Shown: piece by piece, positions 1 through 4,783 of the stretch
Layout: every line of letters begins with the position of its first letter
How positions within the stretch are numbered: position 1 is the stretch's first letter
Assembly: GCA_020057765.1 (NCBI GenBank)
Contig: JAGVFE010000078.1
Span: 1-6,302, forward strand
Direction of reading: 5' to 3'
Length of the DNA stretch: 6,302 bases
DNA from: Candidatus Woesebacteria bacterium
Lineage (GTDB): Bacteria; Patescibacteriota; Microgenomatia; UBA10105; UBA927
Program-made: the position numbers and the translations under genes
Notes under the pieces: model-generated
The model's database searches: none
The model's input: the letters and a program-made list of their open reading frames with translations, nothing else
Told to the model about the DNA's origin: nothing

Positions 1-1
1 C

Positions 2-328
2 ACGCACCGCGTCCTGAAAATCCCCCTGCTGATTGCCCAGGCCCACTCGTGGCGATTTGCCGATCAGGCAAAAGCACTGGCTACGTTGGAAGATGCTATG
101 ACCAACAGCAATCTGGCGGTCGTGTACCTTGAACAATACCGCGATATCTGCAATACTGGCATTGAGATAGAATTTTTTGAGGAAGAGATCAAGGGACTCG
201 TTGGACTTCGTCAAAAAACGTTGTACTTGCAGCGGTCCTGGAAAAAATTCATCACGGAAGGGATGCACCAGACGGTGCGTCCCGAAGGGAGGACCTATGG
301 AACAAATCGTCCCGACGCAAACCGATAA
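2..328 (+). CDS. C-terminal part of an unrecognised, mostly helical protein (5' end outside window)
   Basis: The frame is open from the first complete codon of the window to a TAA at 326-328, giving 108 visible residues; the true start lies upstream. The fragment looks mostly alpha-helical: an aliphatic stretch near the beginning (VLKIPLLIAQ), then alternating charged and hydrophobic residues with an acidic patch (EIEFFEEEIKGL, about residues 79-90 less a small margin) and a basic end. I see no signal peptide, membrane segment or catalytic motif, and I do not recognise the family. A short ORF with a good ribosome-binding site begins 32 nt before its stop, and a hairpin followed by a T-rich stretch begins 16 nt after the stop, which fits the end of a transcription unit. 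That the frame is a gene rather than chance rests on its openness, composition and the signals at its end. It is unlike any FemAB sequence I know, so I do not join it to the following ORF. Confidence 0.55.
   Translation, partial: THRVLKIPLLIAQAHSWRFADQAKALATLEDAMTNSNLAVVYLEQYRDICNTGIEIEFFEEEIKGLVGLRQKTLYLQRSWKKFITEGMHQTVRPEGRTYGTNRPDANR
287..292 (+). promoter_or_regulatory. Ribosome-binding site (GGGAGG) for the ORF starting at 297
   Basis: GGGAGG lies 4 nt before ATG 297-299. It is the reason for choosing this ATG over other starts in the same frame. It lies inside the coding region of the preceding gene, so translation of the two would be coupled. The spacing is somewhat short. Confidence 0.45.
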
Positions 329-536
329 TGTGTCGCCGCCCCACCGCCATTTGCAAGTATTTGCAAGACCACCTCTTGCAAATGGCGTTATTTTGTCGGA
401 TCGGCAGCTTGACTTTATCGGTGTCTGGGACGAAAGGATTCCGAAGGAAAATAAGGAGTGGTTAGGATTTACTAAATTTAAAGAAGGCTTTGGAGGCAAA
501 GAAGTCTACTATCCTATTGCCACGCCTCGCAGATAA
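297..536 (+). CDS. Short ORF ending in a FemAB-like C-terminal segment; probable truncated remnant
   Basis: This is a 79-residue ORF from ATG 297 to TAA 534-536. Its first ~37 residues resemble nothing I know and span the hairpin at 345-387. From about residue 38 it reads LDFIGVWDERIP, then WLGFTKFKEGFGGKEVYYP. This matches the typical C-terminal block of FemAB/FemX peptidoglycan-bridge aminoacyltransferases (pattern DF-x-G, then G-x-x-x-FK-x-GFGG, then Y), which in the cell add amino acids from aminoacyl-tRNA to the lipid II stem peptide. Those enzymes are usually more than 300 residues with two GNAT-like domains; nothing of these is visible here, so the fragment cannot be an active transferase. 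The last 23 bp overlap the 3' end of the convergent helicase gene. I infer a 5'-truncated remnant or rearrangement scar. Alternatives are a small real protein using the GGGAGG site, or an assembly junction. The FemAB match comes from memory of the family. Confidence 0.5.
   Translation: MEQIVPTQTDNVSPPHRHLQVFARPPLANGVILSDRQLDFIGVWDERIPKENKEWLGFTKFKEGFGGKEVYYPIATPRR
345..396 (+). terminator. Hairpin with T-rich tail, possible intrinsic terminator; carries three copies of an ATTTGCAAG motif
   Basis: A perfect 13-bp inverted repeat (CGCCATTTGCAAG at 345-357, its complement at 375-387) encloses a 17-nt loop and is followed by TTATTTTG. The loop holds a second direct copy of ATTTGCAAG (359-367), which can instead pair with the right arm as a 9-bp stem with a 7-nt loop, so two stems compete. 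It starts 16 nt after the stop of the preceding gene, as a terminator would. The T tract is interrupted and the first stem has a long loop, so termination is plausible rather than certain. There is no T-run on the other side, so it should not terminate the convergent helicase transcript. A protein-binding site or the end of a mobile element are alternatives. Confidence 0.5.
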
Positions 537-3414
537 GCCGGAACTCACAAAAGCCGCAATGCTTTCCCGGCGTTGGGTGGAAATCGCTTTTGGATATTTC
601 TTCGGCTTTCTGGGCGACCTCTTGTTTGATTGCGGCTAACTGCTCCTTGGTCCGCGTCGCAGAAACTTTTTCCTGACTTTCAAAAAAATAAAAGGAGACA
701 ATCACTTGCTCCGGCGTTTTTTTGTAAATCCCTTCGTCGGTTGCCGCCAGCGCATAGACGGTAAGCTGCGGATCGCTCCCCGGATCACGAGTTTTGGGCG
801 CCTGCCCGGTTTTGTAGTCAATAATCTCAAGCTTGCCATCGGGGAATGTATCCACGCGATCGATTCTTCCCCCTAACGTAAGCGAGGGCGTTATATGAAT
901 TTTAAATGATGCCTCCAAATCCTTAGGAATCCGCGCGGGGTCGTATCCTTTCTCATAAAATCCCTCCAGAAGTTCAAGCCCATGCTTTTTCATCTTCTCT
1001 TCATAACCACGATCGCCGTAGCCAAGCGATGACCAATGCTTTTCCAGAAGATTAAGAAGTATATCTTTCGTGGGTTTCTCTCCTGCTTTCACCAACTCAT
1101 AAAACGCCCGGACCGTCCGGTGCATCGTATCGCCGAAGGTAAGCGCGGCCGAAGGAGGAACCGGAATTCTTAATATGTATCGATATTTATATTGCAACGG
1201 ACAGGTTCCAAATGTACTAAGTTGCGAATAGGAAAGGTACGTCACCGGCTGACGAATAGGCTTTTCTTCTTGTTGTTCTTCCTTCTTCTCCCAATCAAGA
1301 AGTCTTAATTGATTTGCTTTATTTGACACATTGACACTTTGACTCTTTGACACCACTTCTTCCCCAATCGCTTCTCCGATAAAGGGCGAAAGTCTCTTCT
1401 CCCGTTTCCCCTCGCCGTAGTACTTAGCCGCGGTCAAGAACAGCCGATCCCGTGCCCGCGTCATGCCCACATAAAAAAGTCTGCGTTCCTCTTCCATGTG
1501 ATAATCGCCCACCGGTAAAATTTCTTTAACGAGTGCATCGGGGATGGGTATTTGTTCTTTGCGTTCTCTCGTCGGAAAACGGGCATCAACGAGGTTGACG
1601 AGAAACACGACCGGAAACTCCAGTCCCTTAGCCGAATGGATAGTGAGGATATTGACCGCATTATTTTCCGTCCAGTCTGTATCAGAGGCCATCGGTGACT
1701 CACCCAGATTCATGGCCAAATCTATCCAGTCGACTACGGCAAAAACACTTGCATCTTCATGGCTTCCTTCGTAGGTTTTGAGTTTGTCAAAAAACTTGGC
1801 GATATTGAGGGCCATTTTTTCTTCTTTGTCAGTTTTATACATCGTGTACTGTGTGAGGAGATTGGAATCCTGCAAAAAATAGTAAAGAATCTGTCCCGCT
1901 GATTCTTTCTTGATTAGTCCAAAATGCCGATGGATCATGTCGACTATTTTTTTCGTTTTTCCTTCACTATTTTTTTCACACGATTCAAACAATGAAATAC
2001 CCAATTTCCTAGAATTATTTACGAGTACTGCTATATCCCGAGCTGGCAAATCCAACCAATCCATAGTCAGCACCCGATACATGGCTACATTATCTTCAAA
2101 GTTATACAAAACCTTCAGATACGCAATAAGGTCTTTGACTTCCGGCTGTTTAAATAATTGCCCTGGCCCAAGGAACTGGTACGGGATCCCGTGCCGGGAA
2201 AGCGCACGGACAAACGGCTCCGCATGATTATTTGCCCGTACGAGAATTGCAAAATCCTTCCATTCATACCCCATTTTGTCATTCCGGGCTTGACCCGGGA
2301 TGACAAGTTGAGAGAATGCTAATCGAGCAATTTCCTTAGCCACTGCCTCCGCCTCATCTTCCATTCTTTCTGTGTAAACCACCTCAATCTTTTCCCCTTT
2401 CATCCTCCTCATACTTTCCAGTTTTTTATCAATCTTTTCTGCCACTTCCAGCCGATCCGGGTTATTATTTTGAATAAGATCGTACGACCGATCGAGGATT
2501 TCCTTGGTCGAACGGTAATTTTTTGTCAGGACGACGATTTTTGCTTTCGGAAACTGCTTACGAAACTGAATGATGTTAGAAATTGCCGCTCCCCGCCATC
2601 GGTAAATGGCTTGGTCGTCGTCGCCCACCACAGTAATATTTTTGTGGCTGCCGGCAAGAAGGATGGCGAGTTCATTTTGTGCAAAGTTGGTATCCTGAAA
2701 TTCATCGATAAGAATATATTTAAATTGCTCCTGATACCGCTTGAGGATAGTTTTCCGTGTCCGAAAAAGTTTCAGCGTGTTACTGATCAAATCCGAATAA
2801 TCCGCTACTCCCTCTTTCACTTTCAACTCCTCATACGTCCGATACGCCTGAGTAAGTTCTTTATATTTCTCAACCTCCTGCTCTTCATCATCGCTTTGAG
2901 TTTTCGCCCAGTCAATATATTCGCTGGTCGAAATATCCTCATCTTTTAAACGGGAGAAATGCTGCAACATGCCCGTAATAAACTTCATGGGATTTCCTAA
3001 AGGTCGATAGTACTTGAGATCAAACTTAAAAATATTTTTTCGCAACAACAGGATGGTTTCGGCCTCCGTCATGAGCTTAAAGCCTGGATCAAGCCCGATG
3101 TTCATCGCATCGCTTCGGAGGATCCGGTCGCAAAACGCGTGGAATGTGCTAATCCACATTTGCGTGGTACCAAAAGGAAGACCTATGTCGACACGCTCCT
3201 CCATCTCGCGGCTGGCTTTCTCGGTAAATGTGAGGGCAAGAATCTCGTCAGGTCGGGCTTTTTTGGAGGTGATCAAGTATTTAATCCGCTCGGTGACGAC
3301 GGTGGTTTTGCCGGTGCCGGCTCCGGCGATAATCAACAGCGGCCCCTTGCCAAAAGTGACGGCCTTCTTTTGCTCTTCGTTCAATTTTCGTTCTTCAACC
3401 GGAATCTTTGCCAC
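514..3414 (-). CDS. UvrD/PcrA-like SF1A helicase fused to a C-terminal Fe-S PD-(D/E)XK nuclease
   Basis: A 3'-5' DNA helicase-nuclease, probably acting in cytoplasmic double-strand-break or recombination repair like AddAB-type enzymes. All SF1A motifs are intact (numbered from GTG 3414): Walker A GAGTGKT 31-37, Ia LTFTEKASREM 61-71, Ib TFHAF 90-94, II DEFQD 237-241, III GDDDQAIYRWRGA 264-275, IV LTKNYRST 296-303, V LTIHSAKGLEF 590-600, VI RRLFYVGMTRAR 644-655. The nuclease domain (about 724-966) shows H765, D852 (GRIDRVD), D866-Y-K868 (IDYKTG), Q883/Y887, and four cysteines C738, C953, C956 and C962, spaced as in AddB/Cas4-type Fe-S nucleases. At 966 residues it is longer than plain UvrD because of this fusion. 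A 9-residue palindrome-encoded insert is at 371-379, and the linker (about 690-704) is coded by tandem octamers. I chose GTG 3414 because a TATAAT box lies 6 nt upstream; the frame extends to TTG 3432, which would lie upstream of that box. Neither start has a Shine-Dalgarno sequence. It follows the hydrolase gene by 21 nt. Confidence 0.93.
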   Translation of the reverse strand: MAKIPVEERKLNEEQKKAVTFGKGPLLIIAGAGTGKTTVVTERIKYLITSKKARPDEILALTFTEKASREMEERVDIGLPFGTTQMWISTFHAFCDRILRSDAMNIGLDPGFKLMTEAETILLLRKNIFKFDLKYYRPLGNPMKFITGMLQHFSRLKDEDISTSEYIDWAKTQSDDEEQEVEKYKELTQAYRTYEELKVKEGVADYSDLISNTLKLFRTRKTILKRYQEQFKYILIDEFQDTNFAQNELAILLAGSHKNITVVGDDDQAIYRWRGAAISNIIQFRKQFPKAKIVVLTKNYRSTKEILDRSYDLIQNNNPDRLEVAEKIDKKLESMRRMKGEKIEVVYTERMEDEAEAVAKEIARLAFSQLVIPGQARNDKMGYEWKDFAILVRANNHAEPFVRALSRHGIPYQFLGPGQLFKQPEVKDLIAYLKVLYNFEDNVAMYRVLTMDWLDLPARDIAVLVNNSRKLGISLFESCEKNSEGKTKKIVDMIHRHFGLIKKESAGQILYYFLQDSNLLTQYTMYKTDKEEKMALNIAKFFDKLKTYEGSHEDASVFAVVDWIDLAMNLGESPMASDTDWTENNAVNILTIHSAKGLEFPVVFLVNLVDARFPTRERKEQIPIPDALVKEILPVGDYHMEEERRLFYVGMTRARDRLFLTAAKYYGEGKREKRLSPFIGEAIGEEVVSKSQSVNVSNKANQLRLLDWEKKEEQQEEKPIRQPVTYLSYSQLSTFGTCPLQYKYRYILRIPVPPSAALTFGDTMHRTVRAFYELVKAGEKPTKDILLNLLEKHWSSLGYGDRGYEEKMKKHGLELLEGFYEKGYDPARIPKDLEASFKIHITPSLTLGGRIDRVDTFPDGKLEIIDYKTGQAPKTRDPGSDPQLTVYALAATDEGIYKKTPEQVIVSFYFFESQEKVSATRTKEQLAAIKQEVAQKAEEISKSDFHPTPGKHCGFCEFRLICEAWQ
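1323..1354. repeat. Four tandem imperfect octamers (consensus TTGACACT) inside the helicase-nuclease gene
   Basis: Four contiguous 8-bp units on the plus strand: TTGACACA, TTGACACT, TTGACTCT, TTGACACC. They code, on the minus strand, the Ser/Val/Asn/Gln-rich linker between the helicase part (ends about residue 680) and the nuclease part (begins about 724). Because 8 is not a multiple of 3, gain or loss of one unit would break the frame, so copy number must change by three units or be constrained. The TTGACA boxes resemble -35 elements but face against the gene and have no matching -10, so I do not call a promoter. Confidence 0.7.
2276..2306. repeat. REP-like palindromic element inserted in frame in the helicase gene
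   Basis: Arms 2276-2288 and 2294-2306 pair over 13 bp with one T:G position (2283/2299) around a 5-nt loop CTTGA. The core 2278-2304 is exactly nine codons and encodes VIPGQARND. Short palindromes whose translation gives VIPGxxRND or VIPAKAG-type peptides are a familiar dispersed repeat class in many bacteria. This copy lies between motifs IV and V, immediately before the conserved stretch YEWKDFAILVRAN, at a place where related helicases normally run straight through. The arms break no frame, so the protein carries a short extra loop. The family assignment is from memory; only one copy is in the window. Confidence 0.75.
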
Positions 3415-3420
3415 AGGGGC

Positions 3421-3426
3421 ATTATA
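3421..3426 (-). promoter_or_regulatory. -10 box (TATAAT) for the helicase-nuclease gene; likely leaderless start
   Basis: A perfect TATAAT on the minus strand ends 6 nt before GTG 3414-3412, so transcription would begin at or next to the start codon. No convincing -35 exists: the best hexamers 16-17 bp upstream match TTGACA at only three positions. It lies in the 21-nt gap after the hydrolase stop. The same -10-to-start spacing occurs at the antitoxin and MFS genes, which raises confidence in it. Confidence 0.45.
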
Positions 3427-3449
3427 TCGCAATTTTTATGGATTGCGAT
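3426..3449. repeat. 8-bp perfect inverted repeat next to the helicase -10 box
   Basis: ATCGCAAT (3426-3433) and ATTGCGAT (3442-3449) are exact complements around an 8-nt loop. The repeat covers the last codons and stop of the hydrolase gene and touches the TATAAT box. It could be an operator or an mRNA hairpin between the two genes; it has no T-run, so it is not an intrinsic terminator. Confidence 0.4.
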
Positions 3450-4050
3450 TGATACGGGTTTTACAAAGCTCTAAAAGCTGGGGAAATTCTGTAAATCCGG
3501 ACTCTGTCGAAAAATGTTTTGCCCCGCGGACCAAAATCTCCTGGCTATCTAATTTATGTGCAAACTCAAGAGTAAGATGTGTTGGGACTGCCGGATCATC
3601 ATCTGAATAGAAAACATAAGAAGCAGGAATACGTCTTTTTAGTTGAACAAAATCAAAGTCGCTCTTGTAATATGTTTTGTTTACATAATCGAACTCCCAG
3701 CGACCTCCAAGCTTTTGTAAAAATGGTGCTACGAAAAAGGCACTGTCAAGTGTGAGATTCCACCGGCTGAGAAAGTGCAGAATAAAGACACACCCGACTA
3801 AATGTCCCACAAAGCAAAGTTTTTCCGTGTCATGTAAGCCTTTTAAATTTTCTTCACAATACGCCATCCATGACCCGAGGCTTTGCTTCATTTCAGAACC
3901 GGGGCCGTTTTTTTTCAACTCTTCGTGCGTCGTATAGGGAAAGCTGGGAATAACTACTGTTTCTCCGACATCTTCCAACCCTTTGCGAATAAACGGAAAC
4001 CAGTTGTCAACCGCCCCACCAAAAATTCCATGAAACAAAACAAATTTCAT
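3436..4050 (-). CDS. RBBP9/YdeN-like alpha/beta-hydrolase, nucleophile serine replaced by leucine
   Basis: A 204-residue single-domain protein of about the usual RBBP9/YdeN size. The start FVLFHGIFGGAVDNWFPFI has the HG oxyanion segment of the family. The charge-relay acid is at D152 (SDDDPAVP) and the histidine at H179 (GAKHF, followed by SGF-x-x-FP). The nucleophile elbow, normally GHSxG, reads GHLVG at 82-86: position 84 is Leu, coded TTA at 3801-3799, one base from the Ser codon TCA. As written it should lack serine-hydrolase activity; it may be a pseudoenzyme, a recent mutation or a sequence error. No signal peptide or membrane segment, so cytoplasmic. Its ATG overlaps the PIN toxin stop by 4 nt (ATGA), with AAGGG 3 nt upstream, so it is translationally coupled to the toxin. 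The substrate of such proteins is generally unknown and the neighbours do not suggest one. Confidence 0.82.
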   Translation of the reverse strand: MKFVLFHGIFGGAVDNWFPFIRKGLEDVGETVVIPSFPYTTHEELKKNGPGSEMKQSLGSWMAYCEENLKGLHDTEKLCFVGHLVGCVFILHFLSRWNLTLDSAFFVAPFLQKLGGRWEFDYVNKTYYKSDFDFVQLKRRIPASYVFYSDDDPAVPTHLTLEFAHKLDSQEILVRGAKHFSTESGFTEFPQLLELCKTRINRNP

Positions 4051-4466
4051 ATGCCCTTTTGTAATATTTCAACAAACTCCTTTGGCGACACGATCCGTGT
4101 TGTACCAAACTGGTTGAACGAAAGTAGGTGCTTTTTGTCGCCGGTCACGAGGTAGTCTGCTTCTCCATCTTTGGCACAGGAGAGATATTTATTATCCTTC
4201 ACATCCTTACTTCGGGTGACTAGTGAAACAACCTTAATGCGTCGCGAGTCATGATCGAGTCGCCATAGTGTTTCTTTTACAGATTCCTCTGTGATAGTCC
4301 CACGTCTCAAAAAACGATCACACACCTCTTTGACCTCTGCGGTTATCTCATCTGAGATTAATACTTCAAACTCGCGCGATTGCCAGGCGTTAAAAAGGGA
4401 GGAAATTATCTCTCCTCCCGTTAGTATAAAACTCACGTAGATATTTGCATCAAATACAACACGCAT
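4047..4466 (-). CDS. PIN-domain toxin ribonuclease (COG1569-like)
   Basis: A 139-residue PIN-domain protein, presumably a Mg2+-dependent RNase toxin. The acidic site is complete: D6 (VFDANIYVS), E44 (EITAEVKEV), D91 (DVKDNKYL), D104 and D110 (ADYLVTGDKKHLL). The tail IVSPKEFVEIL is typical of the COG1569 'putative toxin component' group, so it should be active. Its ATG overlaps the antitoxin stop (TAATG), and GAAGG lies 5 nt upstream (4476-4472), so the two are co-translated with the antitoxin first. The hydrolase gene begins in its last codons. The RNA target cannot be read from the sequence. Confidence 0.88.
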   Translation of the reverse strand: MRVVFDANIYVSFILTGGEIISSLFNAWQSREFEVLISDEITAEVKEVCDRFLRRGTITEESVKETLWRLDHDSRRIKVVSLVTRSKDVKDNKYLSCAKDGEADYLVTGDKKHLLSFNQFGTTRIVSPKEFVEILQKGI

Positions 4467-4747
4467 TATTGCCTTCTTTTTTTTGCTTTCTTCGGTGGTT
4501 GATTCATAGGAAGAGTATCCCGAATTTCATCAATAAGACGAACTGCTTCTTCTTCTGACATATTGATACGCTTGGCAGATGCCCGCATAATCTCAAAAGA
4601 TCGTCGGCGGGCCTCTTCGCTGTTGAGATATGCTCGTAATGCTTCACGCAAAAGCTCGCTTCGGCTCCGAGATTCTATTTTAGCTTCTTGATCTGCCTGC
4701 CGGAGAAGAGCGTTTGGGATGGAAAAATTGATCATTTGCGTGTCCAT
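4466..4747 (-). CDS. Ribbon-helix-helix (CopG/Arc-type) antitoxin
   Basis: A 93-residue protein. The N-terminus MINFSIPNALLRQADQEA followed by SRSELLREALRAYL (about residues 5-42) is a classic RHH DNA-binding fold: a beta strand, then two helices with the SRSE turn. The C-terminal half is helical and charged, ending KKAKKRRQ, and should wrap the PIN toxin, as in many RHH-PIN pairs. It would neutralise the toxin and repress its own promoter; the repeated TTATATAA motif over the promoter is the likely operator. ATG 4747-4745 follows the -10 box by 6 nt with no Shine-Dalgarno site, so the mRNA is probably leaderless. The TAA stop shares a base with the toxin ATG. Confidence 0.88.
   Translation of the reverse strand: MDTQMINFSIPNALLRQADQEAKIESRSRSELLREALRAYLNSEEARRRSFEIMRASAKRINMSEEEAVRLIDEIRDTLPMNQPPKKAKKRRQ
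4472..4484 (-). promoter_or_regulatory. Toxin ribosome-binding site (GAAGG) preceded by a run of eight A
   Basis: On the minus strand A8 (4484-4477) runs directly into GAAGG, 5 nt before the toxin ATG. The site is inside the last antitoxin codons. The A run in phase GCA AAA AAA AGA is also a possible slippery sequence; a -1 shift would enter the toxin frame with no stop between. Confidence 0.55.
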
Positions 4748-4753
4748 GGTGAT

Positions 4754-4783
4754 ATTATATAAACCTTATATAAGTTTTGTCAA
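4754..4783 (-). promoter_or_regulatory. Sigma-70-type promoter of the toxin-antitoxin genes, inside the end of the MFS gene
   Basis: TTGACA (4783-4778) and TATAAT (4759-4754) are both perfect consensus hexamers, separated by 18 bp. The -35 box is formed by the last codons of the MFS gene (Phe-Leu-Thr-Lys) and the MFS stop lies in the spacer. The -10 ends 6 nt before the antitoxin ATG, so the start site should fall at the ATG itself. The clearest promoter in the window. Confidence 0.8.
4755..4774. promoter_or_regulatory. Probable antitoxin operator: two TTATATAA repeats one helical turn apart
   Basis: TTATATAA occurs at 4755-4762 and 4766-4773, 11 bp apart. The second sits in a perfect 10-bp palindrome CTTATATAAG (4765-4774). 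Together they cover the -10 box and half of the spacer. RHH repressors bind repeated short half-sites on one face of DNA, so this is a natural autoregulatory site. Because AT-rich promoter DNA can look like this by chance, the call is moderate. Confidence 0.55.

Noticed and set aside
2..328. Possible Avd-like four-helix accessory protein of a diversity-generating retroelement
   Set aside because: Only general helicity supports it; no reverse transcriptase, template or variable repeat is present in the window.
1104..1130. CCGGACCGTCCGG-like short inverted repeat
   Set aside because: Only 5-bp arms within nuclease-domain codons; expected by chance at this base composition.
1323..1354. TTGACA boxes on the plus strand as promoters
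   Set aside because: They are units of a tandem repeat facing against the helicase gene, with no -10 partner and no plus-strand gene downstream.
2176..2197. Near-perfect palindrome around ACGGGATCCCGT (2181-2192)
   Set aside because: It encodes the conserved HGIPYQF segment of UvrD-type helicases, so the codons explain it; no second copy is visible.
3014..3610. Long open frame on the plus strand opposite the helicase and hydrolase genes
   Set aside because: It lies antisense to two genes with complete family motifs, has no recognisable domain and crosses their junction; it is a shadow of their codon use. The other plus-strand frames inside 540-6010 are the same kind.
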